In this document: positions 1 to 5,535 of the stretch, piece after piece
Layout: the number at the start of each line of letters is the position of its first letter
Position numbering within the stretch: position 1 is the stretch's first letter
Source of the DNA: Bacillota bacterium
Lineage (GTDB): Bacteria; Bacillota_A; Clostridia; Clostridiales; Clostridiaceae
Direction of reading: 5' to 3'
NCBI GenBank assembly: GCA_021837545.1
Contig: JAKBFR010000099.1
Coordinates: 1-8,983 of the forward strand
Length of the DNA: 8,983 nucleotides
The notes under the pieces: model-generated
The model's input: the letters and a program-made list of their open reading frames with translations, nothing else
Database searches by the model: none
Told to the model about the DNA's origin: nothing
Position numbers and translations under genes: made by a program

Positions 1-432
1 AGATTTAAGTTTGGTTTAGATAAACTTCTTGAAATTAGAAAAGAAAAAGAAGAAGAAAGTAAAAGGTTATTTACTGAAAGTCAGAGAGAAAAAAAGAAAA
101 TAGAAGAAAAACTAGAAGAACTTAATGAAAATTATAATAAGTATAAAGGAATATCTCCTAATGAAGATATAATATATCAAAAACTAAAAAGATATTATAT
201 TCAAGGAGTGCAAAGTGGAATAGAGTCTAGTGAAAAAGATTTGGTTATAAAAAATCAAGAAATTGATAAAAGAAGAAGAGATTTAACAGAAAAACAAATG
301 GAAAGAAAAACGGTTCAGACACTAAAGGACAAAAAATATGAAGCATATGTAAAGGAACAAGATAGGGTAGAACAAATAAATCTTGATGAATTAGCTCTTT
401 ATGCATTTGTGAGAAATCAAGACAAATCTTAA
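1..432 (+). CDS. fliJ: Flagellar export protein FliJ (5' partial)
   Basis: Frame 1 is open from the first base to the TAA at 430-432 and gives 143 residues. The start codon lies just before the window. The first residues (RFKFGLDKLLEIRKEKEEES) match the usual FliJ opening of a few residues followed by F-x-L-x-x-L-L-x-x-R. Almost the whole protein is charged heptad-like helix rich in Lys, Glu, Arg and Gln, as expected for the antiparallel coiled coil of FliJ. Family length is about 145-150 residues, so only a few residues are missing. FliJ is a cytoplasmic protein that works with the FliI/FliH ATPase and FlhA in flagellar type III export. Its position directly before fliK is the standard Firmicute order. 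An ATG-less internal GTG (208) is not the start, since the upstream sequence is clearly coding. Confidence 0.93.
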   Translation, partial: RFKFGLDKLLEIRKEKEEESKRLFTESQREKKKIEEKLEELNENYNKYKGISPNEDIIYQKLKRYYIQGVQSGIESSEKDLVIKNQEIDKRRRDLTEKQMERKTVQTLKDKKYEAYVKEQDRVEQINLDELALYAFVRNQDKS

Positions 433-433
433 T

Positions 434-551
434 AGTTAACAGTTAACAACGAAGCAACAAATTCCTTTGGAATTTGGAAGAATATATAATTTTAGAAATG
501 CTGAAAGGGTTTAATCAAAAACTGTCAATTGTTAACTTCAAACTCTTAACT
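434..551. repeat. Intergenic element with inverted heptad-repeat ends
   Basis: The fliJ-fliK gap carries an approximately 118-base element. Its left end is two tandem copies of AGTTAAC (434-440, 441-447). Its right end is GTTAACT, TCAAACT, CTTAACT (531-537, 538-544, 545-551), which reads on the other strand as AGTTAAG, AGTTTGA, AGTTAAC. The ends are therefore degenerate 7-base tandem repeats in opposite orientation. Between them is a perfect 7-bp hairpin, aaattcc/ggaattt with a ttt loop (459-475). No reading frame is evident inside. The layout resembles a small non-autonomous, MITE-like or REP-like palindrome, but mobility is an inference. Confidence 0.55.
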
Positions 552-560
552 GAACATCGA

Positions 561-571
561 AGGGAGGTGAG
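561..571 (+). promoter_or_regulatory. Ribosome binding site deciding the fliK start
   Basis: The sequence agggaggtgag ends about 4-5 bases before the ATG at 576 and is near-perfectly complementary to the 16S 3' end. It fixes the fliK start at 576 rather than at an in-frame TTG at 474, which has no such site and lies inside the repeat element. Confidence 0.85.
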
Positions 572-575
572 AATA

Positions 576-1925
576 ATGGTTACAACTACAAACACATCAA
601 TTAATTCTAAAACAAATAGTATTGATATTTTGTCACAAACTTATAATACAAATTTATCAAGTAAATCTACTTCAGAATTATATAAAGTAGATAATAATAA
701 AACTACGTCTAAACCTGAAACTTCTAAAAGTGAAGATTTTAGAGACGTATTAAGTTCAAAAACAACTTCTAAAGATGATGTTAATAAAAATGAAACTTCA
801 GTTGATACTAAAGATACTACTAAAATTGATGAATTAAAAGAAAAGCTTGAAGAATTAGATAAGGATAGTAAATCTGATTCTAAGGATAAAGTGAATGACA
901 TATTAAATGAATTACTAAGTTTACTTGCTAAGTTCGGTGTTAAGGAAGAAGATTTAAAGTCAAATGGAGAAATTAATTCTGATGTATTAAAAACTATGAT
1001 TGAAGGAATTAATGGAAACGCAGCTTCTAAAAATAATTCAAGTAGCATTATGGATAAGTTGATGGAACTTTTGAAAAATGATTCAGTGAAAGGTAACTTA
1101 GATACTGATGTACTAAAATCAATGCAGAAAATTTTAAGTAATTTAAGCGCTAATATTGCAGATGATAATACTGAGGCTACAAAAGATGTAAAAAGTGGTA
1201 TAAAAAACTTAATGTCAGAAATATCTAATATGCTAGATAATAAACAAAGACAAAGTGGAAAAGTTTTATCACTTGAAGATATGCTTAGTAAAAACTATTC
1301 ACAAGATAATAAAGAAAGTTCAACTGAAAATGAAAGTAATAAGAACGATACTACTAAAGCTACAAAAGAAGATAAATTTTTAAATTCATTAATTAATGAT
1401 GATAAGGATAGCTCTTTAAATAAAATAAATTTATTTGCAGCAAGGACTCAAACTGTTCAAAATCAAGGCGTTGATACTGCTAGAGGATTAACAATTAATA
1501 AAGCTACTTTTGCAGATGATTTAATACAAGATGTTAAATTTATGAGTAACAATTCACTTAAAGAATTAACAGTTAAGATTAATCCAGGTAATCTAGGAGA
1601 AATAACTATAAAATTAATTCAAGAAGATGGTGTAATGAAAGCTAACTTAAAAGCTAATTCAAAGGAAACAACGGCTTTACTTTCACAAAATTTAACGGAG
1701 ATTAAAAAACAACTAGGAGAACAAAACATTAAAATATCGGATGTTAATATTGAACTTTACCAGGAAGATACAACATTCTTTACAGAACAAGGATTTGGAA
1801 GACAACTGTCAGAAGAACAAGGAAGAAACAATAATAGTAATACTAGAAATAATGCAACAATTACTGAAGAAGATTTAATAGAGAATATTCCATCTACTAA
1901 TAGTAATGTAGAATTTTTTGCATAG
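576..1925 (+). CDS. fliK: Flagellar hook-length control protein FliK
   Basis: The protein has 449 residues, from the ATG at 576 (strong AGGGAGGTGAG site upstream) to TAG at 1923-1925. The first 300 or so residues are low complexity, rich in Ser, Thr, Asn, Asp and Lys, with scattered helices. This is typical of the poorly conserved N-terminal ruler/export region of FliK. Residues about 320-405 form the conserved C-terminal Flg_hook domain, with the signature L-x-V-K-I-N-P-G-N-L-G-E-I (NPGNLG at 336-341) followed by alternating strands and a helix with a K-K-Q-L-G-E-Q-N-I pattern. The tail is again Asn/Glu-rich and disordered. FliK is secreted during hook assembly, measures hook length and triggers the FlhB substrate switch; its partner is encoded downstream as the FlhB part of the 6599 gene. 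The stop codon lies within the ribosome binding site of flgD, so translation is probably coupled. Confidence 0.92.
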   Translation: MVTTTNTSINSKTNSIDILSQTYNTNLSSKSTSELYKVDNNKTTSKPETSKSEDFRDVLSSKTTSKDDVNKNETSVDTKDTTKIDELKEKLEELDKDSKSDSKDKVNDILNELLSLLAKFGVKEEDLKSNGEINSDVLKTMIEGINGNAASKNNSSSIMDKLMELLKNDSVKGNLDTDVLKSMQKILSNLSANIADDNTEATKDVKSGIKNLMSEISNMLDNKQRQSGKVLSLEDMLSKNYSQDNKESSTENESNKNDTTKATKEDKFLNSLINDDKDSSLNKINLFAARTQTVQNQGVDTARGLTINKATFADDLIQDVKFMSNNSLKELTVKINPGNLGEITIKLIQEDGVMKANLKANSKETTALLSQNLTEIKKQLGEQNIKISDVNIELYQEDTTFFTEQGFGRQLSEEQGRNNNSNTRNNATITEEDLIENIPSTNSNVEFFA

Positions 1926-1935
1926 GAGGTAAAAT

Positions 1936-2712
1936 ATGAGTAGTTCAGCAAATTCATTAAATAATACTACCGTTAATGTTGCTACTTCAGGGACAACTAC
2001 TAAGGGAACTAAAATTGTAACATCAACTGGTGGTAATATGGATAAAAATTCATTTTTAAAAATATTGGCAGCACAATTAAGTAATTTAGATCCAACACAA
2101 AATCAAGATTCAAGTGCTTATGTTAGTCAAATGGCTCAATTTGCATCAATGGAACAAATGACAAATTTAAATACTACTATGTCAGATTCTGCATATCAAC
2201 AAATGGTTGGTAAAACAGTAATAACAAATGAAAAAGATGATTCTGGTGCATATGTTCAAGGTTCTGTAACTGGGGTAATCAAAAAATCTGGAGGAACTTA
2301 TTTGGATATGCAAATTGATGGAAAAGATGCAGAAGTTTCTGTTGAAAATATAATAGGAGTTGTAAAAACAACAGACACTAACACAATTTCAAATAGTAGA
2401 GCAGCACTTAATTCAGATTTCTTAGCGGCTTCGGCTTTGGCAGCAGACAAAAAGAATGTTGTTCTAGCAGAAGTAGGTACGGATGGTACTACTACCCTAG
2501 TAAAGGGAACAGTAAGTGGTGCTTATATGGATACTGTTAGTAATGCAACGGTAAAAATAAAAGTTAATGTTTTAGATTCAGATGGAAAATCAACAGGCGA
2601 AACGAAGACATATGACTATGGAGATATAGTAAGAGCTGGAGACTTAACAGATGATGAAATGAATGTAAAGCTAAATACAACAAAAGATACAGCAACGACA
2701 ACAACAGTGTGA
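1936..2712 (+). CDS. flgD: Flagellar hook cap / hook assembly protein FlgD
   Basis: The protein has 258 residues and starts at an ATG preceded by taggaggt (1924-1930) that overlaps the fliK stop. The N-terminal FlgD domain is clear: D-K-N-S-F-L-K-I-L-A-A-Q-L-S-N-L-D-P at about 36-53 and Y-V-S-Q-M-A-Q-F-A-S-M-E-Q-M at 62-75. From about residue 88 a beta-rich part begins with the usual V-G-K-T-V pattern. It contains V-Q-G-S-V-T-G-V near 107-114 and ends in a V-E-N-I-I-G-V edge. A second stretch near the C terminus (V-K-G-T-V-S-G then Y-D-Y-G-D-I-V) looks like a repeat of that module. There is no signal peptide, as expected for a type III export substrate. FlgD forms the temporary cap under which FlgE polymerises, which fits its place between fliK and flgE. 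Confidence 0.93.
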   Translation: MSSSANSLNNTTVNVATSGTTTKGTKIVTSTGGNMDKNSFLKILAAQLSNLDPTQNQDSSAYVSQMAQFASMEQMTNLNTTMSDSAYQQMVGKTVITNEKDDSGAYVQGSVTGVIKKSGGTYLDMQIDGKDAEVSVENIIGVVKTTDTNTISNSRAALNSDFLAASALAADKKNVVLAEVGTDGTTTLVKGTVSGAYMDTVSNATVKIKVNVLDSDGKSTGETKTYDYGDIVRAGDLTDDEMNVKLNTTKDTATTTTV

Positions 2713-2721
2713 GAATAGATG
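2701..2721 (+). promoter_or_regulatory. Weak ribosome binding site at flgD/small-gene junction
   Basis: The gene starting at 2719 follows the flgD stop (2710-2712) by 6 bases and has no AGGAGG-like site. Only gtgtgagaatag precedes the ATG. Every other gene in the window has a recognisable purine-rich site. Coupled re-initiation from flgD translation is the simplest reading, and would make output of this protein depend on flgD. Confidence 0.4.
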
Positions 2722-3114
2722 AGTTATAGAATTGTTAACGGACAAACATATTTAGTAGGAAATTTTGAACAAATTAATAATACACAACCTAAACTAAATA
2801 ATACAACTAATGCAAAGGAGAATAAAAGCTTCAAAGATGTATTAGATAGTGTTAAAAGTAAAGATGAAGGTTTTACTGTATCGAAACACGCAGCTCTAAG
2901 ACTCAATGAAATTAATTTTACAGAAAAAGACATGAAACAAATAGAAAAAGGATTTAAGATAGCAAAAGATAAAAATTCAAAGAATACAGTTATGTTATAT
3001 AAAGACGTAGCGATAATTGCAAGCGTTGAAAACAAAACAATTATAACAGCTGTTGATAAAGAAAGAGCAAAAGACAACATATTTACAAATGTAGATAGTG
3101 TGGTAATTTTATAG
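2719..3114 (+). CDS. Conserved flagellar operon protein of unknown function (TIGR02530-like)
   Basis: This 131-residue soluble, Lys-rich protein has no signal peptide or membrane segment. It resembles the small 'flagellar operon protein' family (TIGR02530 / Flg_new, as I recall it) found between flgD and flgE in many Firmicutes. Visible family-like marks are a short S-F-K-D-V-L segment (37-42), S-K-H-A-A-L-R-L (55-62) followed by a helix with E-K-D-M-K-Q-I-E-K-G (about 69-78), two beta strands around V-M-L-Y-K-D-V-A-I-I (91-100) and I-I-T-A-V-D (108-113), and the closing I-F-T-N-V-D-S-V-V-I-L (121-131). The biochemical role is not known to me. The position suggests hook assembly, perhaps a chaperone or regulator for FlgD or FlgE. 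It has a weak ribosome binding site and is probably translationally coupled to flgD. The family call is from memory of motifs; the gene itself is secure. Confidence 0.82.
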   Translation: MSYRIVNGQTYLVGNFEQINNTQPKLNNTTNAKENKSFKDVLDSVKSKDEGFTVSKHAALRLNEINFTEKDMKQIEKGFKIAKDKNSKNTVMLYKDVAIIASVENKTIITAVDKERAKDNIFTNVDSVVIL

Positions 3115-3192
3115 GCTGGACCTAAAGGAAGCCTCAACTTGTGGAATGATAGAAGCAAGTTAAAATAAAAAATATGATTTGGAGGAACGTTT
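3113..3192 (+). promoter_or_regulatory. Structured flgE leader with GGA-loop hairpins
   Basis: The gap before flgE folds into two small hairpins. The first pairs aggct (3113-3117) with agcct (3130-3134) around a 12-base loop containing GGA at 3118-3120 and 3127-3129. The second pairs aacttgt (3136-3142) with gcaagtt (3155-3161, one G-U pair) around a loop starting with GGA (3143-3145). The flgE ribosome binding site ggagga (3181-3186) follows. GGA in a hairpin loop plus one at the Shine-Dalgarno is the pattern bound by CsrA, a translational regulator of flagellar genes in Firmicutes. That it acts here is inference. Confidence 0.4.
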
Positions 3193-4206
3193 ATGTTAAG
3201 ATGTATGTATTCTGGAATAAGCGGAATGAAGGTTAATCAAACTAAATTAGACGTTATTGGTAATAACATAGCAAATGTAGGTACTACTTCATTTAAGTCT
3301 TCAAGAGCAGAATTTAGCGATATGTTATATCAAAACTCTGGAGAAGCAACTTCACCTACAACGACAAAAGGTGGAACAAATGCTAAGCAAGTAGGACTTG
3401 GAGCAAAATTATCAAGTATAAATAAAGTAATGGGACAAGGAAATGCTTTATCAACCGGAAGATCACTTGATGTATGTGTTGATGGTGATGGATATTTAGT
3501 AGTTGGTAAAGGACCTATAGATGGTAATATATCAACAACAACAACAGCAGCTACAAAGGCGATGGATGAAACTCTGTATACAAGAGATGGAAATTTAACT
3601 TTAGATAAAGATGGAAATTTATTAACAGCAGATGGATATAGAGTTATGGGATATGCAATGTCTGCTTCAAGCGGTGGTACAAGTAGTCTTGTTGCCAGTA
3701 CTACTGGTGGAGCAACTACGGTTAATTTTGTAGATGCAGATGCGGCTACAAAGCCGATAGCAGTGGCTGGAAGTTTAGTACCATTAGCCATACCAGATTC
3801 AGTAGTGAAGGCTGATGGTACATTAGATCCTATCAAAAAATTTGAAATAGGTAAAGATGGACTTATTACAGCTGTACTTGGAAGTGGTGCAAGAACAGCT
3901 ATAGGGCAAATGGGTATGGCAAGCTTTAAAAATACAGAAGGATTAACAAGTATCGGTGGAAATATGTTGCAAGTATCATCAAACTCTGGTGCAGCTTTGT
4001 ATAAAACAGGGGTTGGTGAAGCAGCAGCTACAGATAACAGTGGTGGTTTTGGAGATCTTGTTCAAGGAGCTCTTGAAGCATCAAATGTTGATTTAACAGA
4101 ACAATTTACAGATATGATCACAGCGACTAGAAGTTTCCAAGCTGCATCTAAGATGATAACTACAGGAGATGAAATTCTTCAAACTATTACTGGCTTAATG
4201 AGATAG
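3193..4206 (+). CDS. flgE: Flagellar hook protein FlgE
   Basis: The protein has 337 residues and starts at an ATG with ggaggaac 6 bases upstream. The N terminus carries the rod/hook-family helix (M-Y-S-G-I-S-G-M-K-V-N-Q, then N-N-I-A-N-V-G-T at 24-31), followed by the G-R-S-L-D-V-x-V-D-G-D-G-Y-L-V-V motif near 89-104. The C terminus has the matching helix S-N-V-D-L-T-E-Q-F-T-D-M-I-T-A-T-R-S-F-Q, ending in L-Q-T-I-T-G-L-M-R. The middle is a variable Gly/Thr/Ser/Ala-rich surface domain. Length is between the short Bacillus form (about 264) and enteric forms (about 400). Context after fliK and flgD, and before flbD, supports FlgE over FlgG or FlgF. It is exported by the type III system and forms the extracellular universal joint. 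Unusual points are cysteines at residues 4 and 95, both at normally non-Cys positions of conserved motifs as I recall the family. Confidence 0.94.
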   Translation: MLRCMYSGISGMKVNQTKLDVIGNNIANVGTTSFKSSRAEFSDMLYQNSGEATSPTTTKGGTNAKQVGLGAKLSSINKVMGQGNALSTGRSLDVCVDGDGYLVVGKGPIDGNISTTTTAATKAMDETLYTRDGNLTLDKDGNLLTADGYRVMGYAMSASSGGTSSLVASTTGGATTVNFVDADAATKPIAVAGSLVPLAIPDSVVKADGTLDPIKKFEIGKDGLITAVLGSGARTAIGQMGMASFKNTEGLTSIGGNMLQVSSNSGAALYKTGVGEAAATDNSGGFGDLVQGALEASNVDLTEQFTDMITATRSFQAASKMITTGDEILQTITGLMR

Positions 4207-4239
4207 TTTAGAATTAAGAAAATAATCACATAATAATGA

Positions 4240-4267
4240 GCAAGTTGAGCTTTTAAGCTCAACTTGC
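4240..4267 (+). other. Perfect 13-bp inverted repeat after flgE
   Basis: The sequence gcaagttgagctt (4240-4252) is followed after two bases by its exact reverse complement (4255-4267), 34 bases past the flgE stop. As RNA this would be an 11-12 bp stem with a 4-6 base loop. It resembles the stem of an intrinsic terminator, but no run of T follows on either strand (aaatatttaatg on the plus strand). It may be a weak or partial terminator, an RNA-stability barrier or a processing site that separates hook-gene from export-gene mRNA. Confidence 0.6.
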
Positions 4268-4285
4268 AAATATTTAATGTATTTA

Positions 4286-4379
4286 AATGTATAATGCAGA
4301 ATACACAATATAAAATAATTGATAATTGTTAATTGAATTAAGGTGTGTATTGTGAATTGTACATAGATTAATGCACATT
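4286..4379. repeat. Intergenic element with inverted heptad-repeat ends
   Basis: The flgE-flbD gap carries a 94-base AT-rich element. The left end is four tandem degenerate 7-mers, AATGTAT, AATGCAG, AATACAC, AATATAA (4286-4313). The right end is GTGTATT, GTGAATT, GTACATA, GATTAAT, GCACATT (4345-4379), which reads on the other strand as AATGTGC, ATTAATC, TATGTAC, AATTCAC, AATACAC. The centre has a further three 7-mers, AATTGAT, AATTGTT, AATTGAA (4317-4337). The arms can pair (for example cacaata 4304-4310 with tattgtg 4348-4354). The design is the same as the element at 434-551, with a different repeat word. It contains no coding frame. I infer a MITE-like or structural-RNA element. Confidence 0.55.
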
Positions 4380-4406
4380 TCAAAAAAAAGTAAGGGGTGA
4401 AAATTT

Positions 4407-4598
4407 ATGATAAACGTAACAGGAATGAACCATGAGAAATTTATACTTAATGCTGATCATATTGAAAAAATAGAAGAGGTTCCTGAAACAATAATAACAT
4501 TAATAAATGGAAGAAAATATATAATTCTAGAAAGTGTAGAAGAAGTAATGACTGCAGTTATAAAGTACAAGAATAAGATATTTACATACAAAATATAA
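4407..4598 (+). CDS. flbD: FlbD/SwrD family flagellar protein
   Basis: This 63-residue protein starts at an ATG behind aaggggtga (4392-4400). It is a full-length match to the small FlbD family (PF06289; YlzI/SwrD in Bacillus subtilis). It opens M-I-x-V-T-x-x-N, followed by F-I-L-N-A-D-H-I-E-K-I-E (12-23), then P-E-T-I-I-T-L-I-N-G-R-K (26-37) and the helix E-S-V-E-E-V-M-T-A-V-I-K-Y-K-N (42-56). In B. subtilis SwrD is needed for swarming and raises flagellar motor power; its molecular mechanism is not settled. In many clostridia flbD is followed by motA and motB, but here fliL follows directly after 44 bases. The gene is likely the first of the export/motor cluster after the long gap downstream of flgE. 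Confidence 0.92.
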   Translation: MINVTGMNHEKFILNADHIEKIEEVPETIITLINGRKYIILESVEEVMTAVIKYKNKIFTYKI

Positions 4599-4627
4599 AA
4601 AATTAGCATTTTAATTGTTGGGAATAG

Positions 4628-4638
4628 TAAGGAGTGAT
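4628..4638 (+). promoter_or_regulatory. Ribosome binding site deciding the fliL start
   Basis: The sequence taaggagtgat stands 8 bases (from the end of AAGGAG) before the ATG at 4643. The in-frame GTG at 4634 lies inside the AGGAGTG motif and cannot be the start, so fliL is annotated from 4643. Confidence 0.8.
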
Positions 4639-4642
4639 ACTA

Positions 4643-5128
4643 ATGGCTTTTGGAAAAGGAAAAGCAAAAGAAAAGGGCGAAAATACTAGTAAAAGTAATA
4701 AAGGTGTTTTAGTAATTTTATTTATTTTAGGGTTAATAGTTTTAGGAGCGGCAACTTTTGGGGGAGTATATTTATATATGAAAAATAGTAAAACGATAGA
4801 TGCCCAACAAGTTGTTATAGAAAATACATATATGGATTTATCAGAATTTACTGTTAATTTAGCTGATGAGGGTGGAAAAAGGTATTTTAAAGGGGAATTA
4901 TCTTTAGGTTATGATAAGACAAAAACAAAGTTAGCTGAAGAATTGACAGCCAATCAAGTAGTTGTAAGAGATGATATAATATTTTATTTTAAAAGTCAAA
5001 AAGCTGATTTTATAAATAATGCAGAAAATAAAGATGTTATAAAAAAACAATTGATAGAAGCTATTAATAAGGACTTAACAAAAGGCAAGCTAACAGATAT
5101 AAGATTTAAAAGTATGATAATTCAGTAG
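4643..5128 (+). CDS. fliL: Flagellar basal body-associated protein FliL
   Basis: The protein has 161 residues from the ATG at 4643. A short Lys-rich cytoplasmic head (M-A-F-G-K-G-K-A-K-E-K, to about residue 20) precedes one membrane segment at about 21-46 (G-V-L-V-I-L-F-I-L-G, then L-I-V-L-G-A-A-T-F-G-G-V-Y). After it comes the extracytoplasmic FliL domain: Y-M-D-L-S-E-F-T-V-N-L-A-D near 62-74, K-R-Y-F-K-G-E-L-S-L-G-Y-D, and a C-terminal helix with D-D-I-I-F-Y-F-K-S and the closing D-I-R-F-K-S-M-I-I-Q. FliL is a single-pass, stomatin-like protein that surrounds the MotAB stator and supports torque. No stator genes are adjacent here, so motA and motB must lie elsewhere. The next gene starts 8 bases after the stop. 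Confidence 0.93.
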   Translation: MAFGKGKAKEKGENTSKSNKGVLVILFILGLIVLGAATFGGVYLYMKNSKTIDAQQVVIENTYMDLSEFTVNLADEGGKRYFKGELSLGYDKTKTKLAEELTANQVVVRDDIIFYFKSQKADFINNAENKDVIKKQLIEAINKDLTKGKLTDIRFKSMIIQ

Positions 5129-5136
5129 GTGGAAAA

Positions 5137-5535
5137 ATGAATTTTGAATTGTTGACAATGCTCGTAAAACTTATTTTAGCGTTAGGAGTAACACTTGGAT
5201 TAATGTTTTTAAGTTTTAAACTAATGGGAACAAAATTGAGTGCAATTAATAATAACAAATATGTTAAAGTTATTGATAGAGTACAAGTAACAAAGGAAAA
5301 TTTTATATTAATAGTTAAAATTGGAAAAAAAGGATATGTAATGACTAGTACTGCTGGACATATGGAAAAATTATCAGAACTATCAGAAGAAGAAATTAAT
5401 ATTATTGAAGAAGATAAGAAAAAAGTAGCAGCGGAGATATCTGAAAGCTACAATGAATTAATTTTGAAATTAAGAAAAAATTTTTCTAAGATAGTAAAGA
5501 ATATAAAATCAAAGGAAGAGAAACATGAAAAATAA
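5137..5535 (+). CDS. fliO: Flagellar export assembly protein FliO/FliZ
   Basis: The protein has 132 residues and starts at an ATG with aggtgg (5127-5132) overlapping the fliL stop. One N-terminal membrane segment spans about residues 5-27 (L-L-T-M-L-V-K-L-I-L-A-L-G-V-T-L-G-L-M-F-L-S-F). It is followed by the FliO-type beta core, Y-V-K-V-I-D-R-V-Q-V-T-K-E-N-F-I-L-I-V-K-I-G-K-K-G-Y-V-M (42-69), with the expected 'pos-K-x-x-x-hydrophobic' pattern, and then a charged helical cytoplasmic tail. FliO is a short membrane protein that helps assemble the FliP pore. Placement immediately before fliP agrees. In Bacillus the same gene is called fliZ. The C-terminal Lys/Glu tail overlaps the first codons of fliP by 11 bases, which implies coupled translation. 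Confidence 0.9.
   Translation: MNFELLTMLVKLILALGVTLGLMFLSFKLMGTKLSAINNNKYVKVIDRVQVTKENFILIVKIGKKGYVMTSTAGHMEKLSELSEEEINIIEEDKKKVAAEISESYNELILKLRKNFSKIVKNIKSKEEKHEK

Noticed and set aside
434..551. CRISPR array
   Set aside because: The repeats are 7 bases, degenerate and without spacers, so this is not CRISPR.
474..575. Possible N-terminal extension of FliK from a TTG at 474
   Set aside because: The extension has no ribosome binding site, lies inside the repeat element, and does not look like FliK. A strong site points to the ATG at 576.
2724..3158. Long open frame on the minus strand
   Set aside because: It is the antisense of the small flagellar gene, has no ribosome binding site, and its hydrophobic composition is what the complement of a Lys/Asn-rich frame gives.
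3113..3161. Cyclic-di-GMP or other known riboswitch before flgE
   Set aside because: The span is too short and I could not find the conserved core of a known class; the two simple hairpins explain the structure.
3330..3836. 168-codon minus-strand frame inside flgE
   Set aside because: It lies wholly antisense to a clear hook gene, with no family resemblance or ribosome binding site.
4290..4295. Perfect TATAAT as a -10 box before flbD
   Set aside because: It falls in the heptad array, and the nearest -35-like word (ttgcaa at 4264) is 20 bases away and within the palindrome. Such words are frequent by chance in this AT-rich sequence.
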